Origin: Leptospiraceae bacterium
GTDB taxonomy: Bacteria; Spirochaetota; Leptospiria; Leptospirales; Leptospiraceae
Length of the DNA stretch: 64,000 bases
Reading direction: 5' to 3'
Assembly: GCA_016711485.1 (NCBI GenBank)
Contig: JADJSX010000023.1
Span: 434,001 to 498,000, forward strand
Positions 54,932 through 64,000 of the stretch are shown piece by piece; the stretch's first letter is position 1; every line of letters starts with the position of its first letter. The translations under genes were made by a program, and so were the position numbers. Below the pieces are notes generated by a model that worked only from the letters and a program-made list of their open reading frames with translations, was not told where the DNA came from and did not search any database.

Positions 54932-56953
54932 TTAATCTTTTTTTTCACTGCGAACTTTGAAACTTGGGGATTCGTAAGATTTTGGTAAATAATTTTCAGG
55001 TATAGTAGATTGGTTCCCATCACGTACCGCATTGAACCTGGGTGATAGAATTTCTATTCCATTTTCATTACATGTATCTTGCATGTTTTGGTGTAACTCC
55101 GAATATATTTTTGACATTATATGCGGTTTATCAGTGTAAACATTTAATTCATAGGCAACATAATAATCATCTAAACTTGTTTGAAATACAAATGGTGCAG
55201 GATCTTTCAGTACATTTTCAGTTCTATGTGCAGCTTCAATCAATGTGCTGTGAACTTTTTTCCATGGAACGTCATACCCTAAAGTAATCGAAGTATGTAA
55301 TATAAGATTTTCTTTGTTTAAAGAAGAACTATAATTTACAATATGAGTATTCATGACAATTGAATTTGGAATGGATACAATAACGTTTTTTACAGTTTTA
55401 ATTCTTGTTACTAGTAATGTTTTTTCAATTACGTCACCTAACGTGTCACCAATTTTTACCCTATCTCCTTCTTGAAACGCATACATGTAAGTTAGGATAA
55501 TTCCAGATACTGCATTTCCAATTATGGATGTCGATCCGAAAGAAATAAGAATCCCCAAAAGTACAGATACTCCTTTAAATGCTTCCGAATCTGACCCAGG
55601 TAAATAGGGATAAACCATAATTATCGTAAAAACGATTATAAGAAATCGAATAATTTTGTAAGTTGGATCCGCCCATTCACTTCTAAATCCAGAAATCTTT
55701 ATATTTTCGATTTGAATTTCATTGAAAAAGAATTTTGAAATTTTTGAAATGTATCTATTTACTACAATTATCACCAAAATAAACATTAAATTGGGAAAAA
55801 AATGTACAAATGACATGATAATTTTTCGCAATGGATCTAATATATACCCAAATAAAGTATCTGCCCAATCCTTAGAAAAATCAAAATAACTAAATACTAT
55901 GGGAATGAAAATATAAACTAAAAACAAATTTATGATAAATTGGAAAAATAGCGAAATCCTATTAATGAAAAATTTGATTTGATTTTCCGATAACAAAGTT
56001 ATCTTATTTATAACTAGAGGTTTAATAAAATTAACTTCTTTTTTTGAAATACTATTATTCAGTAATTCAAAAAATACTTTCATTGATTTGTATAGTCCAT
56101 ACCAAATCAAAATACTAAGCAAAGTTAACATTAAACCCCAAATTATTGTTTTTACATTGGAATACTTGGACCAAGGGAAGAGGTGAAACAATAAATTGAT
56201 ATAAGCATAAATTAGTAAAATCGCTACAATGAGCTTTGTACCCTTTAAAAATAGAGAAACTGTAGTTGTAATTGAAGCTCTACTTAAAATTTCATTTCCT
56301 TTAAAATGAATTGGATTTAGTTTTTGCCCACTACCATTTTTAAAACGTAAAATCATTGATTCAAACATTTTACCATTTATAAAAATAACTAATAATAGAA
56401 GAATAAATAGGGCTCCTGATATACCTGCATTGATTACTATTTCTTTGTTTGCAATAAATAGTTCATATAAATCGTTTGGGTTATTAACAATAGTATAGTT
56501 TGGAATTACTTTTAAAGTATCTTTGATTATCGCATAATAATCATTAGCCATTTCTTTTACATCTTTTTCTGCTTCTATTGAATCTTTAGATGTAATTGAC
56601 ATGATTATTTCTGAATTAAAAACAATGTCTGTTGTAAATTCTGATTTTATAATTTGTAAATCTGATTCCTTAAATGTTTTAAGTTTTTTAATATTCTCTA
56701 ACCTAACGGCTATTGCTTTTGCTCTTTCTTGTGCACTAAATGGCCCGAGTGGAGAATATATACGAAATAAACTTTTATCTTCGAAAATTACTGAAACTCC
56801 CTTTTCAATTTCGGGTAGATTGGAAAGTTCATTAGCTTTTGTCGTTGTGGAATCTATGCTTTTAGATTCAAATGGCGGTAGTTCTTTGTTACCTTCTTGC
56901 GAAACAATACTCTTGAAAGATAAGAGTATTATAATAAAGAGAAATTTATTCAT
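54932..56953 (-). CDS. MscS-family mechanosensitive channel, long form
   Basis: 673 residues. Signal peptide (FLFIIILLSFKSIVSQ), a periplasmic domain to about 175, then several membrane helices. The MscS pore and beta domain (about 470-640) include GIILTYMYAFQEGDRVKIGDTLGDV, TRIKTVKNVIVSIPNSIVMN and YSSS. Such channels open on membrane tension to release solutes under hypo-osmotic shock. A ribosome site AAGGAAA precedes ATG 56953. It sits between a broken potassium channel and an antiporter, in an ion-homeostasis block. Confidence 0.9.
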   Translation of the reverse strand: MNKFLFIIILLSFKSIVSQEGNKELPPFESKSIDSTTTKANELSNLPEIEKGVSVIFEDKSLFRIYSPLGPFSAQERAKAIAVRLENIKKLKTFKESDLQIIKSEFTTDIVFNSEIIMSITSKDSIEAEKDVKEMANDYYAIIKDTLKVIPNYTIVNNPNDLYELFIANKEIVINAGISGALFILLLLVIFINGKMFESMILRFKNGSGQKLNPIHFKGNEILSRASITTTVSLFLKGTKLIVAILLIYAYINLLFHLFPWSKYSNVKTIIWGLMLTLLSILIWYGLYKSMKVFFELLNNSISKKEVNFIKPLVINKITLLSENQIKFFINRISLFFQFIINLFLVYIFIPIVFSYFDFSKDWADTLFGYILDPLRKIIMSFVHFFPNLMFILVIIVVNRYISKISKFFFNEIQIENIKISGFRSEWADPTYKIIRFLIIVFTIIMVYPYLPGSDSEAFKGVSVLLGILISFGSTSIIGNAVSGIILTYMYAFQEGDRVKIGDTLGDVIEKTLLVTRIKTVKNVIVSIPNSIVMNTHIVNYSSSLNKENLILHTSITLGYDVPWKKVHSTLIEAAHRTENVLKDPAPFVFQTSLDDYYVAYELNVYTDKPHIMSKIYSELHQNMQDTCNENGIEILSPRFNAVRDGNQSTIPENYLPKSYESPSFKVRSEKKD

Positions 56954-57004
56954 TCATATTTCCTTTTTCTAATTTAGAATTATTTAACTTTATATTTTGC
57001 TTGT

Positions 57005-57830
57005 TCACAAGGTTTCTCCACAATATTTACAAAATTTTGCAACTTCATCATGGTTATCCGCACTACATTGCAGGCAAGCACGAATTCCTCCTTTCAGTTT
57101 AAACGCTTGAGTCATTTCCGCTGTGACAGTTCCAGTAGGAACTGCAATAATCCCGTAACCTAATATCATGATAACAACAGCTAAAAATTGTCCTAGGGTT
57201 GTTTGTGGAGTAATATCTCCGTAACCGACAGTTGTCATAGTTACAATTGCCCAATAGATACTTTTAGGAATACTAGTAAATCCATTTTGTTCCCCTTCTA
57301 TTAAATACATAATAGAGCCTAGTATCACTAAGAGTTATTACAGTGAAAATAAAAATATTAATTTTACGTCTACTTGCATGTAGGGCTTGAATTAGTAGAA
57401 TGCTTTCTCCAACGTATTGCATTAAATTTAATATACGAAAAATTCTTAATATTCGCAGTAAGCGAATGACAAGTAAAAAATGTCCCCCTGGAAAAATAAG
57501 ACTAATATATGTTGGTAAAATAGATATTATATCAACAATTCCAAAAAAACTGGTCGCATAGGATATTGGTTTTTTAACCGCATATAAGCGAAACATGTAT
57601 TCGAATGTAAATAAAATTGTCAATAGCCATTCAATAAAAGATAACCAGAATCCGTATTCTAAACTTATAGATTGAACACTGTCTAGCATAACAGCGATTA
57701 AACTCAAAGCGATACATAAAATTAAAATTATATCAGACCAACGTCCAGCCGGAGTATCTGCTTCAAAAATAATCTCATGTATTTTATACCGCCAGCTATT
57801 TTGCTCTCCATATTTATTTTCTGCATTCAT
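57005..57830 (-). pseudogene. Voltage-gated potassium channel interrupted by a +1 frameshift
   Basis: Two overlapping frames: 57830-57273 encodes helices S1-S5, including S4 RLLRILRIFRI, and 57328-57005 encodes the pore TMTTVGYGD, S6 and a zinc-ribbon tail (CLQC, CKYCGETL). Near 57327-57332 one extra base turns ITLVILGSIMYLIEG into ITLSDTRLYYVF. The full product would match the intact channel at 26043-26870 residue for residue in layout. No homopolymer lies at the break. It may be a true mutation or a sequence error. The neighbours are MscS downstream and a MITE1 copy upstream. Confidence 0.85.
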
Positions 57831-57904
57831 TTTTAGTTTATCCTCTAAATTCTATTATTTTATATTTTATTTCGCTTTACTATTTTTAGGTTTGATTTAA
57901 ACCA

Positions 57905-57946
57905 ACTTATCTAAATGCAAATTAGGCGATAGCCGCTAGAAAGAAA
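57905..57946 (+). repeat. R2 repeat tail fragment
   Basis: AAATGCAAATTAGGCGATAGCCGCTAGAAAGAA, the 3' end of R2 only, in the gap upstream of the frameshifted channel. Confidence 0.5.
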
Positions 57947-58074
57947 ATTTTTTTCAAATAATAACTTCCCTAATTTATCTTTCTAATTAAAAAATTCTGG
58001 CAACGAAATACTTGTCGCAGCTTTTGCATCAATTATAAATTCGATAGAATGAAATTAAATATAATGATTAGTAA

Positions 58075-58169
58075 CTCACCTTACGCTATCGCTATTAAAT
58101 CATTAGAAGTTTCTAATATTCTTAAGATTTTCCTTCTTTCCGTAAATTACCAATTTTGCGTAAGGTGGA
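58075..58169 (-). mobile_element. MITE1 copy, short 95-bp form, 7-bp duplication TTAGTAA
   Basis: Ends CTCACCTTACGC and GCGTAAGGTGGA, flanked by TTAGTAA at 58068-58074 and 58170-58176. On the minus strand it has ERRKILRILETSNDLI and then GCGATAGCG, as in the 27875 copy. It lacks the family ATG (ACG instead). Confidence 0.88.
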
Positions 58170-58199
58170 TTAGTAAAATAAATGTCGAATTTGACTATT

Positions 58200-58943
58200 C
58201 TACTCCAACTCTTTGACAGACTTAATAATCTTAGATTCAATTTCTTTATTATAATTATCTTCAATTGAATAAATAATTAATTCCAACCGTATCATGCTTT
58301 TCTCTGAACTCGGAATCGGATTAATTCTCGCCGGTTTTTTGAGTGAGACCCAAGAGTGCGTTAGCAAAACTTTGCGAATAAGTTTCTCTACTTCATTTAG
58401 ATTTAAAGTTGCCTTTATATCTAAATAAAATTTATGCTCCATTATATTTTTACTGAAATTTTCCTTTAGTATAGGCTCTTGATTTAAAATTCTATATGGA
58501 ACTCTAATTTCTTTTCTATCTCCCTCTTCCAAAATTATTGAAAAGATTCCCATTTCTTTTACTTTTCCACTAAATTTCTTTGAGCTAATATATGAATAAA
58601 GTCCAATAGAATTTTCAGAGCGTAAATATATTCCTTCTAAGGCATTACGAATATAATCATAACTGCCAGCAACTAGAACTATAAAAATTATAATATAAAA
58701 TGAAAAATAGTAAATTGGTGCTAACTGAAAAATCTTATGAAAAAAATAATTCAAGAAAACTACTGTTGTAAATAATTGTAGCAAAGGCAAATACTGATTT
58801 ACCTTTTGGAAGTTTTTATACTTCAATTGTAATTTAGGAATTATCTTGTTCAATCCTATAAAAAAAGTAACTAGAATTATCCCTATAAAAATGAATTCAA
58901 TTAAATAAAATTGAGAAATATGTAGCTCGAATAATTCTTTCAT
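58200..58943 (-). CDS. MscS-like membrane protein, short
   Basis: 247 residues. Three hydrophobic helices (about 13-35, 50-70, 75-98) lead to an MscS-like beta domain: IRNALEGIYLRSE, then SGKVKEMGIFSIILEEGDRKEIRVPYRIL. The pore helix is poorly conserved, so channel activity is less certain than for 54932-56953. Its ATG overlaps the stop of the SLC12-AAA gene (ATGA), showing co-translation. A ribosome site AAGGAAG lies upstream. Probably a regulatory or structural partner of that transporter. Confidence 0.72.
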   Translation of the reverse strand: MKELFELHISQFYLIEFIFIGIILVTFFIGLNKIIPKLQLKYKNFQKVNQYLPLLQLFTTVVFLNYFFHKIFQLAPIYYFSFYIIIFIVLVAGSYDYIRNALEGIYLRSENSIGLYSYISSKKFSGKVKEMGIFSIILEEGDRKEIRVPYRILNQEPILKENFSKNIMEHKFYLDIKATLNLNEVEKLIRKVLLTHSWVSLKKPARINPIPSSEKSMIRLELIIYSIEDNYNKEIESKIIKSVKELE

Positions 58944-61900
58944 ATAACTTCCTTATAATTTAAAATGTGAATAATATGCCTCTGCAAATAGGGATTCAAA
59001 GTCAAAATATGTTGTGAGTTAATATTAATTAAATTGCTTCTTTCAATACTTCCTAAAAGTTCATTTAATTTATCTTCTTCCAATTCTAAAATTAAACTTA
59101 ATTTGTTAATGTGAATTTTTTTATGCAACAAAATCTGCACTAAGACAACCATCCAATCTGCCGGAATATTCTTCATTGATTTCCAGTCAATATTTGGTGG
59201 AGTCTTTAAATAAATTTTATTTTTTCCCAATTTTTGAATGCTCAGTATCCAAATCTTTAAAGCGTTTCCAATTAGTCCTTCAGAAATATCGTAAATTGCG
59301 TTTAAAAATTTTGCGTATTTATAATTAGATAAAGACTCTTCATCTGTGTTATTCAAATTAATTTTATACCCTGTTTTTTTGTGATTATCCATAATGATTT
59401 CTTTAATTTCCATTGAACTCAATGGTTGACATTCAATTACTCCTGAACAATAACTTGCAATAGAAATTAATTTTTCTAAGAGCCTATAAGTATAGGTATT
59501 GAGAGTAACTATAATTAAAGAATCATTTGAAATTTGCTGAGATAGGTATAATATTTCATTCACAATTTTAGTTCCATTTTCCTTTCTTTCCCAAAACATT
59601 TCAAAATCATCAATCAAAAGAATAGATTTTTCAGGAAAAACAGTACTAAAATTTGCTTTATTCGTAGAAACTTTCATCGTATTAGAAAGTAGTCTATAAA
59701 ATTCAGATACATTTGAATATCGATTATCGCCATGATTCAAAACAAATACCTTTTCTTTTTTAAAATTTTCGGTCGCAATCATTTCAGATAACCATGATTT
59801 ACCGCATTCTGGCTCACCATGAATAAATAAAATTCCTCTTCTTTGACGCTCGATTATTTCTTTTGCTTGCAAAAGTTCGTAACGCCTTCCTACAAAATAC
59901 TCTTTGTCTAAATTAACTTTATTCATAAAAAGATTTGAATAATAAAAAGGAAGTTGGATTAAAATTTCTTTATTCAATACTAATGGAACTGTTTTCTTTT
60001 GAATATTCTGAAAGTCAGTATTTTGAAAAGGCACTGATTTTTCCAATTGCTTTCTAAATAATAGAGCATGGCTTCTTCCATGTAAAAATTTTTCAAAAAT
60101 ATTTGAGGAAAAATTTTCAATTCGCCTAAATATATTTCTATAAAATGAATTATATTTCTGTGACTCAGCAACCATCCTTCCTAAATTTTGAGAATTTTTA
60201 ACTAAATAAAATATATTAATTTTTTCTAATATAGGCTCCGTTGACTTTCCAATTGCGTGAACAACATTCTTAAGCTTCAGGTTCATATCTATAGAATGAG
60301 AATTCAGTGCATTTATACTTTTATTCAAAGTCTTTAGATAACTAGTTTTATTTTTTTTAATAATCTCAGCATTCAAATTTTTTACAAGAGTAGCTACAAT
60401 GGACTCATTTTGAAAAATTAAAGAAGGCAACATTGAAATATACTTTGAAATTTCGGGTAAAAGTTCTTTTTCAATTGAATGCTCCAAAAACTTTTTAAAA
60501 GGGATTGAAATGACTAGAGCATCAAAATTACTATTTTCTTCAAACATTTGAATCGAATCTTGGGTTAATACTTCTAAATCTTCCGGAAGTGTCTCAATGA
60601 AATCTGCTAAAATAGAATCTATTTCCCAGTATATTTTTTCACTATTAAATTCTATACTTTTTATTGGAAAAATCATTTCCTTAGGTATAGATTTTTTTTT
60701 CTTTAAGGTAACTAAATAGTCATGCAAATTATTAACTTCTATGAGGCTTGGGTCTGAGACATTGCTATCTAAATTTTTAATCAACTTATTTATTTGATTT
60801 CTTAATTCTTCTTGGAGTCCAAAAAGAAATACACCTGAGTCAGCAAGTGATAATAAATTTTCATAATTTTTTGTAAATTTACTCATAATCTCTTGGATAG
60901 ATTCGTAAATTTTAGTATAAGAATTTTCTTTTCGAATTTTTCTTTGAATTAAGTGCTGCACATTTAGCTGATCTAATATATTTGATAATTCGCTAACTAA
61001 CGCTTTCGACTGGTTTAATAATCCATTTTTTGATAAACCACTGTCTCGCCTAATTACTTCTAAGCAATTTTCAATAAATAATTCTAAGTCTATTTTATCA
61101 TTTTTAATAGACTTGACGTTTACTTTCGAATTTCTAATATAAATCTGCAAAAGCGTTAACTTTTCATTAACCGTACTTGTAATTTTATTTATATCATTTA
61201 TGAAACGATAGGCGTGATTCGTTATCCGATTTATAATTCGATTTACCTCTGGAGGAACAATTTCTTGGACTAATAACTTAGCCGTTGATTTGTAGGGAGT
61301 TTTAATCTTAATCTGCTCTTTAAAATTGAATATAAGTTTAAAAAATTTGTACCTTTTTAAATAAAAAGCATCTGTCCGTAAAATTTTAAATTCTGATCTT
61401 GGTTTATGAACTTTTAAATGAACTGGTAATTCTTTTATTAGTTTTTCAATATTTTGAATTAGAATTTGAACCCCTATTTGAAAGGTCTCTAAATCGGCAT
61501 TTACTTCCTGTAGCTTATAATTTTGAATTAATTTTTGAGCCTCATCAAAGAACTCTCCTTGTTTTTTAGAAATAAGAGATATGTCTTGTAAAGATTTTTT
61601 ATTAAGTAAGGATTCATAGGTTTTTTCAACCAATATCTTATAGTTTTTTAAAAGATTAAACTGATTATCAAAAACAGGCGCAACATACGAAATATAAAAA
61701 TTTTCTAAAACACTATTCAATGCAACGAAGAAATTATTTAACTGGCCTGATAATTCTGGATTTTCACTAATATTCAATTCTTGAAAAATTAGTCCTTTTT
61801 GTTCCTGCTCTTTTCGGGTCGAAAAGCTGGGTAAAATCGACATGCTATGAAAATAAGAATTTGCCTTTATCCAGAGAATATTCTTTAGATTTGCCGCAAA

Positions 61901-63988
61901 GAAAGAAATTTTTACAGAAATGGTCAAAGAATCTTCCATTTGATAATTAGGAAGTCCTAATATAGTAAGAGCGGCATCAGCTGACTCTTTTTTAATGATT
62001 TCATGAAATGGTTTTTTTTCGATTCCATTATAAATAATTTTAATTGTAGCGGGTAATCGATAGTTCTCTAACATAGACTCAATTTTTCTTTCTGTAATTT
62101 CAAGTAGAGATCTATCCTCAACTATTAAACAAAATTGAAAAGGCGTAGTATTCCATTCGCTCGAAGATTGCAAAAATCTTACTAATAATATAGACAAAGA
62201 AAAATTATTTCCATTTCCAGACCACCAAACATCAACTCTTCCCTTATCCCCAAACCCAATTTCTTTTTGAAAATCTAGCATTAAAACATTGTAATCCATT
62301 GCTTCAAAACTTTTTATGAGACTAGCAAATTTCTCTTTATTCGTTAAACTTCTGGATCTTCCTAATAGAATTGTGTTTGGTTCCATTCCTGAAAATCCAT
62401 GGTATTTAGATATTTGAGTCATCTCTTCATATATATCGCTACATTCAATTTTTCGACTGAACACTCCTTCAAAGTCTTTTACTTCTTCTGCAACAATTTT
62501 CGAGCGCGAAATCTTTGTTAGCTCTTCTGTTTCAATTAAATGAAAATTTGTTATTGTTCCTCTTTTATCAGCAAGTGATTTTGCCATTTCAACTAAATAA
62601 GGTCTAGAATCATTTCCGCCACTAAATAAGAGCATATTTGGTCGCCAATTCCTTTCGTGAATGGGAGTTTGAGTTAGTTTAAATAAGCCATGACGTACGA
62701 TAGAAGCCCAAATACTACTAAGAGTATCCCCTCCTTCTAAACTTAATTCCTTCTTTTTTATATAAATAAAAAGTAACCCCATTATGATTACTGCACCTAT
62801 CATAGCTATTAAATCCAACTGAATCATAATGACAAAGCATGTAACTGTTCCAAGAATTCCAACCCATTTTGGAGTCCTAAATTCAGGACGAAAGTCAGGA
62901 CTTACCCAACTTTCAATCACACAACTCAAATTTAAAAAACTATAAGCAGTTATAAAAAAAATTGAAACAACTCTTGCGATAGCATCAAGCTCCCCAATTA
63001 AAATTCCAGCTTCCGCAATTACGATTGTGAGAACTAACGCATTTCTTGGTTCATTTGTTTTGCCATAACCTTTTGCGAAAAACTTTGGTGTAATTCTATC
63101 AATTGAAGTTGCCTGTAAAATTCTTGGCGCCCCTAGAATGCTCCCAATTGCAGAGGAAATCGTAGCGCCCCAAATTCCAGAAAGCAATAGAGGCAAATAG
63201 CCAGTTATATTTTGTAAAACTCTTGGATTGTTTGCTAACTCTTTAGCATCAACTCGGTATGCAAAGAATATGGCTAAACCAATGTAAACCACTAATCCTA
63301 CGATGATTGCCCAAATAGTACCGCTAGGAATTGATTTTTTTGGATTCTCAAGATCGCCCGACATAGAAACCCCTGCTTCAAACCCTGTTACCGCCGGAAA
63401 GAAAATTCCGAACAATACAGCAAAGCCTAAAGCGATAGGAGGAGCAGAAAGCATTGGAGTAGCAGGAACCAAGTCCACTTTACCAAACAAAATGGAACCA
63501 ACAGAAGCAATGATAGCCGCCATAATAAAATACTGTGTCTTCATTGCTAGAGATGTGCTTATAATTGTTATAATTGCAACACAGAGTAAGGAAACACTAC
63601 CTAGAATTCGAATATTTTGAATATTCTTTTCCATCCCCCAATAATCAAGAAAGCTCTCCGAAAAACCAATCAAATATAAACTAATACTAAACGACATACC
63701 GACGAATAAAGCAAGACCTAACGTTCCACCTATCGGTAATCCAAGGCTCCGAGAAATCATGTAGTAAGAGCCGCCTGCTTCTACTTTTTTATCGGTAGCT
63801 ATCGAAGCAACAGAAAGTCCTGTAGTAACTGAAATAACGTGCGCGACAATAATAATTAAAATCGTCGTCCAAAGTCCAGCCTGCCCAACTATCCAAGGCA
63901 GTCGCAGAAACATAATAACTCCTAAAATTGTCAAAATTGATGGGGTAAAAACTCCGCCAAATGTTCCGTATTTCTTTACATTACTCAT
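58940..63988 (-). CDS. SLC12-like cation-chloride cotransporter fused to a C-terminal AAA-type ATPase
   Basis: 1682 residues. Residues about 10-415 form an APC-superfamily transporter of the SLC12 kind: GVFTPSILTILGVIMFLRLPWIVGQAG, EAGGSYYMISRSLG, FPAVTGFEAGVSMSGDLENPKKSIP and GAPRILQATSIDRITP. A soluble domain (about 440-670) matches the SLC12 C-terminal region. A long helical, coiled-coil-rich segment follows (about 700-1360). The end (about 1370-1682) is a P-loop ATPase with GEPECGKSW (near 1391), ILLIDDFEMFW (near 1459) and a winged-helix-like tail. The start is ATG 63988. The ATPase may gate or regulate transport; this fusion is unusual. Confidence 0.85.
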   Translation of the reverse strand: MSNVKKYGTFGGVFTPSILTILGVIMFLRLPWIVGQAGLWTTILIIIVAHVISVTTGLSVASIATDKKVEAGGSYYMISRSLGLPIGGTLGLALFVGMSFSISLYLIGFSESFLDYWGMEKNIQNIRILGSVSLLCVAIITIISTSLAMKTQYFIMAAIIASVGSILFGKVDLVPATPMLSAPPIALGFAVLFGIFFPAVTGFEAGVSMSGDLENPKKSIPSGTIWAIIVGLVVYIGLAIFFAYRVDAKELANNPRVLQNITGYLPLLLSGIWGATISSAIGSILGAPRILQATSIDRITPKFFAKGYGKTNEPRNALVLTIVIAEAGILIGELDAIARVVSIFFITAYSFLNLSCVIESWVSPDFRPEFRTPKWVGILGTVTCFVIMIQLDLIAMIGAVIIMGLLFIYIKKKELSLEGGDTLSSIWASIVRHGLFKLTQTPIHERNWRPNMLLFSGGNDSRPYLVEMAKSLADKRGTITNFHLIETEELTKISRSKIVAEEVKDFEGVFSRKIECSDIYEEMTQISKYHGFSGMEPNTILLGRSRSLTNKEKFASLIKSFEAMDYNVLMLDFQKEIGFGDKGRVDVWWSGNGNNFSLSILLVRFLQSSSEWNTTPFQFCLIVEDRSLLEITERKIESMLENYRLPATIKIIYNGIEKKPFHEIIKKESADAALTILGLPNYQMEDSLTISVKISFFAANLKNILWIKANSYFHSMSILPSFSTRKEQEQKGLIFQELNISENPELSGQLNNFFVALNSVLENFYISYVAPVFDNQFNLLKNYKILVEKTYESLLNKKSLQDISLISKKQGEFFDEAQKLIQNYKLQEVNADLETFQIGVQILIQNIEKLIKELPVHLKVHKPRSEFKILRTDAFYLKRYKFFKLIFNFKEQIKIKTPYKSTAKLLVQEIVPPEVNRIINRITNHAYRFINDINKITSTVNEKLTLLQIYIRNSKVNVKSIKNDKIDLELFIENCLEVIRRDSGLSKNGLLNQSKALVSELSNILDQLNVQHLIQRKIRKENSYTKIYESIQEIMSKFTKNYENLLSLADSGVFLFGLQEELRNQINKLIKNLDSNVSDPSLIEVNNLHDYLVTLKKKKSIPKEMIFPIKSIEFNSEKIYWEIDSILADFIETLPEDLEVLTQDSIQMFEENSNFDALVISIPFKKFLEHSIEKELLPEISKYISMLPSLIFQNESIVATLVKNLNAEIIKKNKTSYLKTLNKSINALNSHSIDMNLKLKNVVHAIGKSTEPILEKINIFYLVKNSQNLGRMVAESQKYNSFYRNIFRRIENFSSNIFEKFLHGRSHALLFRKQLEKSVPFQNTDFQNIQKKTVPLVLNKEILIQLPFYYSNLFMNKVNLDKEYFVGRRYELLQAKEIIERQRRGILFIHGEPECGKSWLSEMIATENFKKEKVFVLNHGDNRYSNVSEFYRLLSNTMKVSTNKANFSTVFPEKSILLIDDFEMFWERKENGTKIVNEILYLSQQISNDSLIIVTLNTYTYRLLEKLISIASYCSGVIECQPLSSMEIKEIIMDNHKKTGYKINLNNTDEESLSNYKYAKFLNAIYDISEGLIGNALKIWILSIQKLGKNKIYLKTPPNIDWKSMKNIPADWMVVLVQILLHKKIHINKLSLILELEEDKLNELLGSIERSNLININSQHILTLNPYLQRHIIHILNYKEVI

Positions 63989-64000
63989 GCTTACTAACTT

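Noticed and set aside
10029..58169. MITE1 copies as integron attC sites of a cassette array
   Set aside because: The ends loosely recall attC boxes and small genes sit between some copies. But exact 7-bp target duplications, both orientations and nested insertion are signs of transposition, and there is no integrase or regular cassette spacing.
1..64000. CRISPR arrays, tRNA or rRNA genes
   Set aside because: The repeats are dispersed with irregular spacing and long unique gaps. I saw no cloverleaf sequence or rRNA core by eye; a tRNAscan or covariance search would settle this.

Overview
The window is AT-rich chromosomal DNA of a spirochaete of the Leptospira type. Three things point there. 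A lipoprotein at 35399-36577 ends in the DUF1554 domain, which is typical of leptospires. Receptors of the 7TMR-DISM type occur several times. There is an unusual load of large multidomain class III nucleotide cyclases. The assignment is made from gene content, not from rRNA.

Layout. 1-10 kb: the tail of an unknown gene, a giant kinase/ATPase/GAF/cyclase protein and a MASE1-PAS-GGDEF-EAL protein. 10-20 kb: a truncated cyclase, a diguanylate cyclase, an esterase-like hydrolase, a two-TM potassium channel with a TrkA-N domain and a damaged start, a TPM-domain gene pair, and a PAS histidine kinase. 20-28 kb: small secreted or lipoprotein genes, several gene remnants, a GNAT-nitrilase fusion and a voltage-gated potassium channel. 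28-37 kb: a 7TM-DISM/GAF/cyclase receptor, a HEPN/MNT pair and the DUF1554 lipoprotein. 37-42 kb: a broken type III restriction-modification locus mixed with PIN and ParE-type toxin-antitoxin genes. 42-49 kb: a compact operon of TonB-dependent receptor, periplasmic binding protein/TPR protein and HAMP-cyclase. 49-53 kb: a hybrid histidine kinase. 53-64 kb: an ion and osmotic homeostasis block (antiporter, MscS, frameshifted potassium channel, MscS-like protein, SLC12-like transporter fused to an AAA-type ATPase).

The intergenic space is full of small mobile repeats. The clearest is a MITE-like family with about eleven copies. Its ends read CTSAC.TTACGC...GCGTAA.GTSAG, copies fall into discrete lengths (95, 157, about 160, 181 and 189 bp), and seven copies have exact 7-bp target duplications close to TTANTAA. 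One copy splits a small gene so that precise removal restores a 97-codon frame. Another is nested inside an older copy. A second element of 174 bp, with 19-bp inverted ends and a 10-bp duplication, sits inside a third copy. A separate, hairpin-rich repeat (here called R2) recurs about ten times and overlaps the broken ends of genes.

Many loci are decaying: fragments of a cyclase, 7TMR-DISM protein, kinase, alpha-2-macroglobulin, superoxide dismutase, Phd-like antitoxin and type III Res subunit, plus frameshifted or nonsense-mutated channel, methyltransferase and Lcl-domain genes. The working genes are mostly signalling (cAMP and cyclic-di-GMP), envelope sensing and ion transport.
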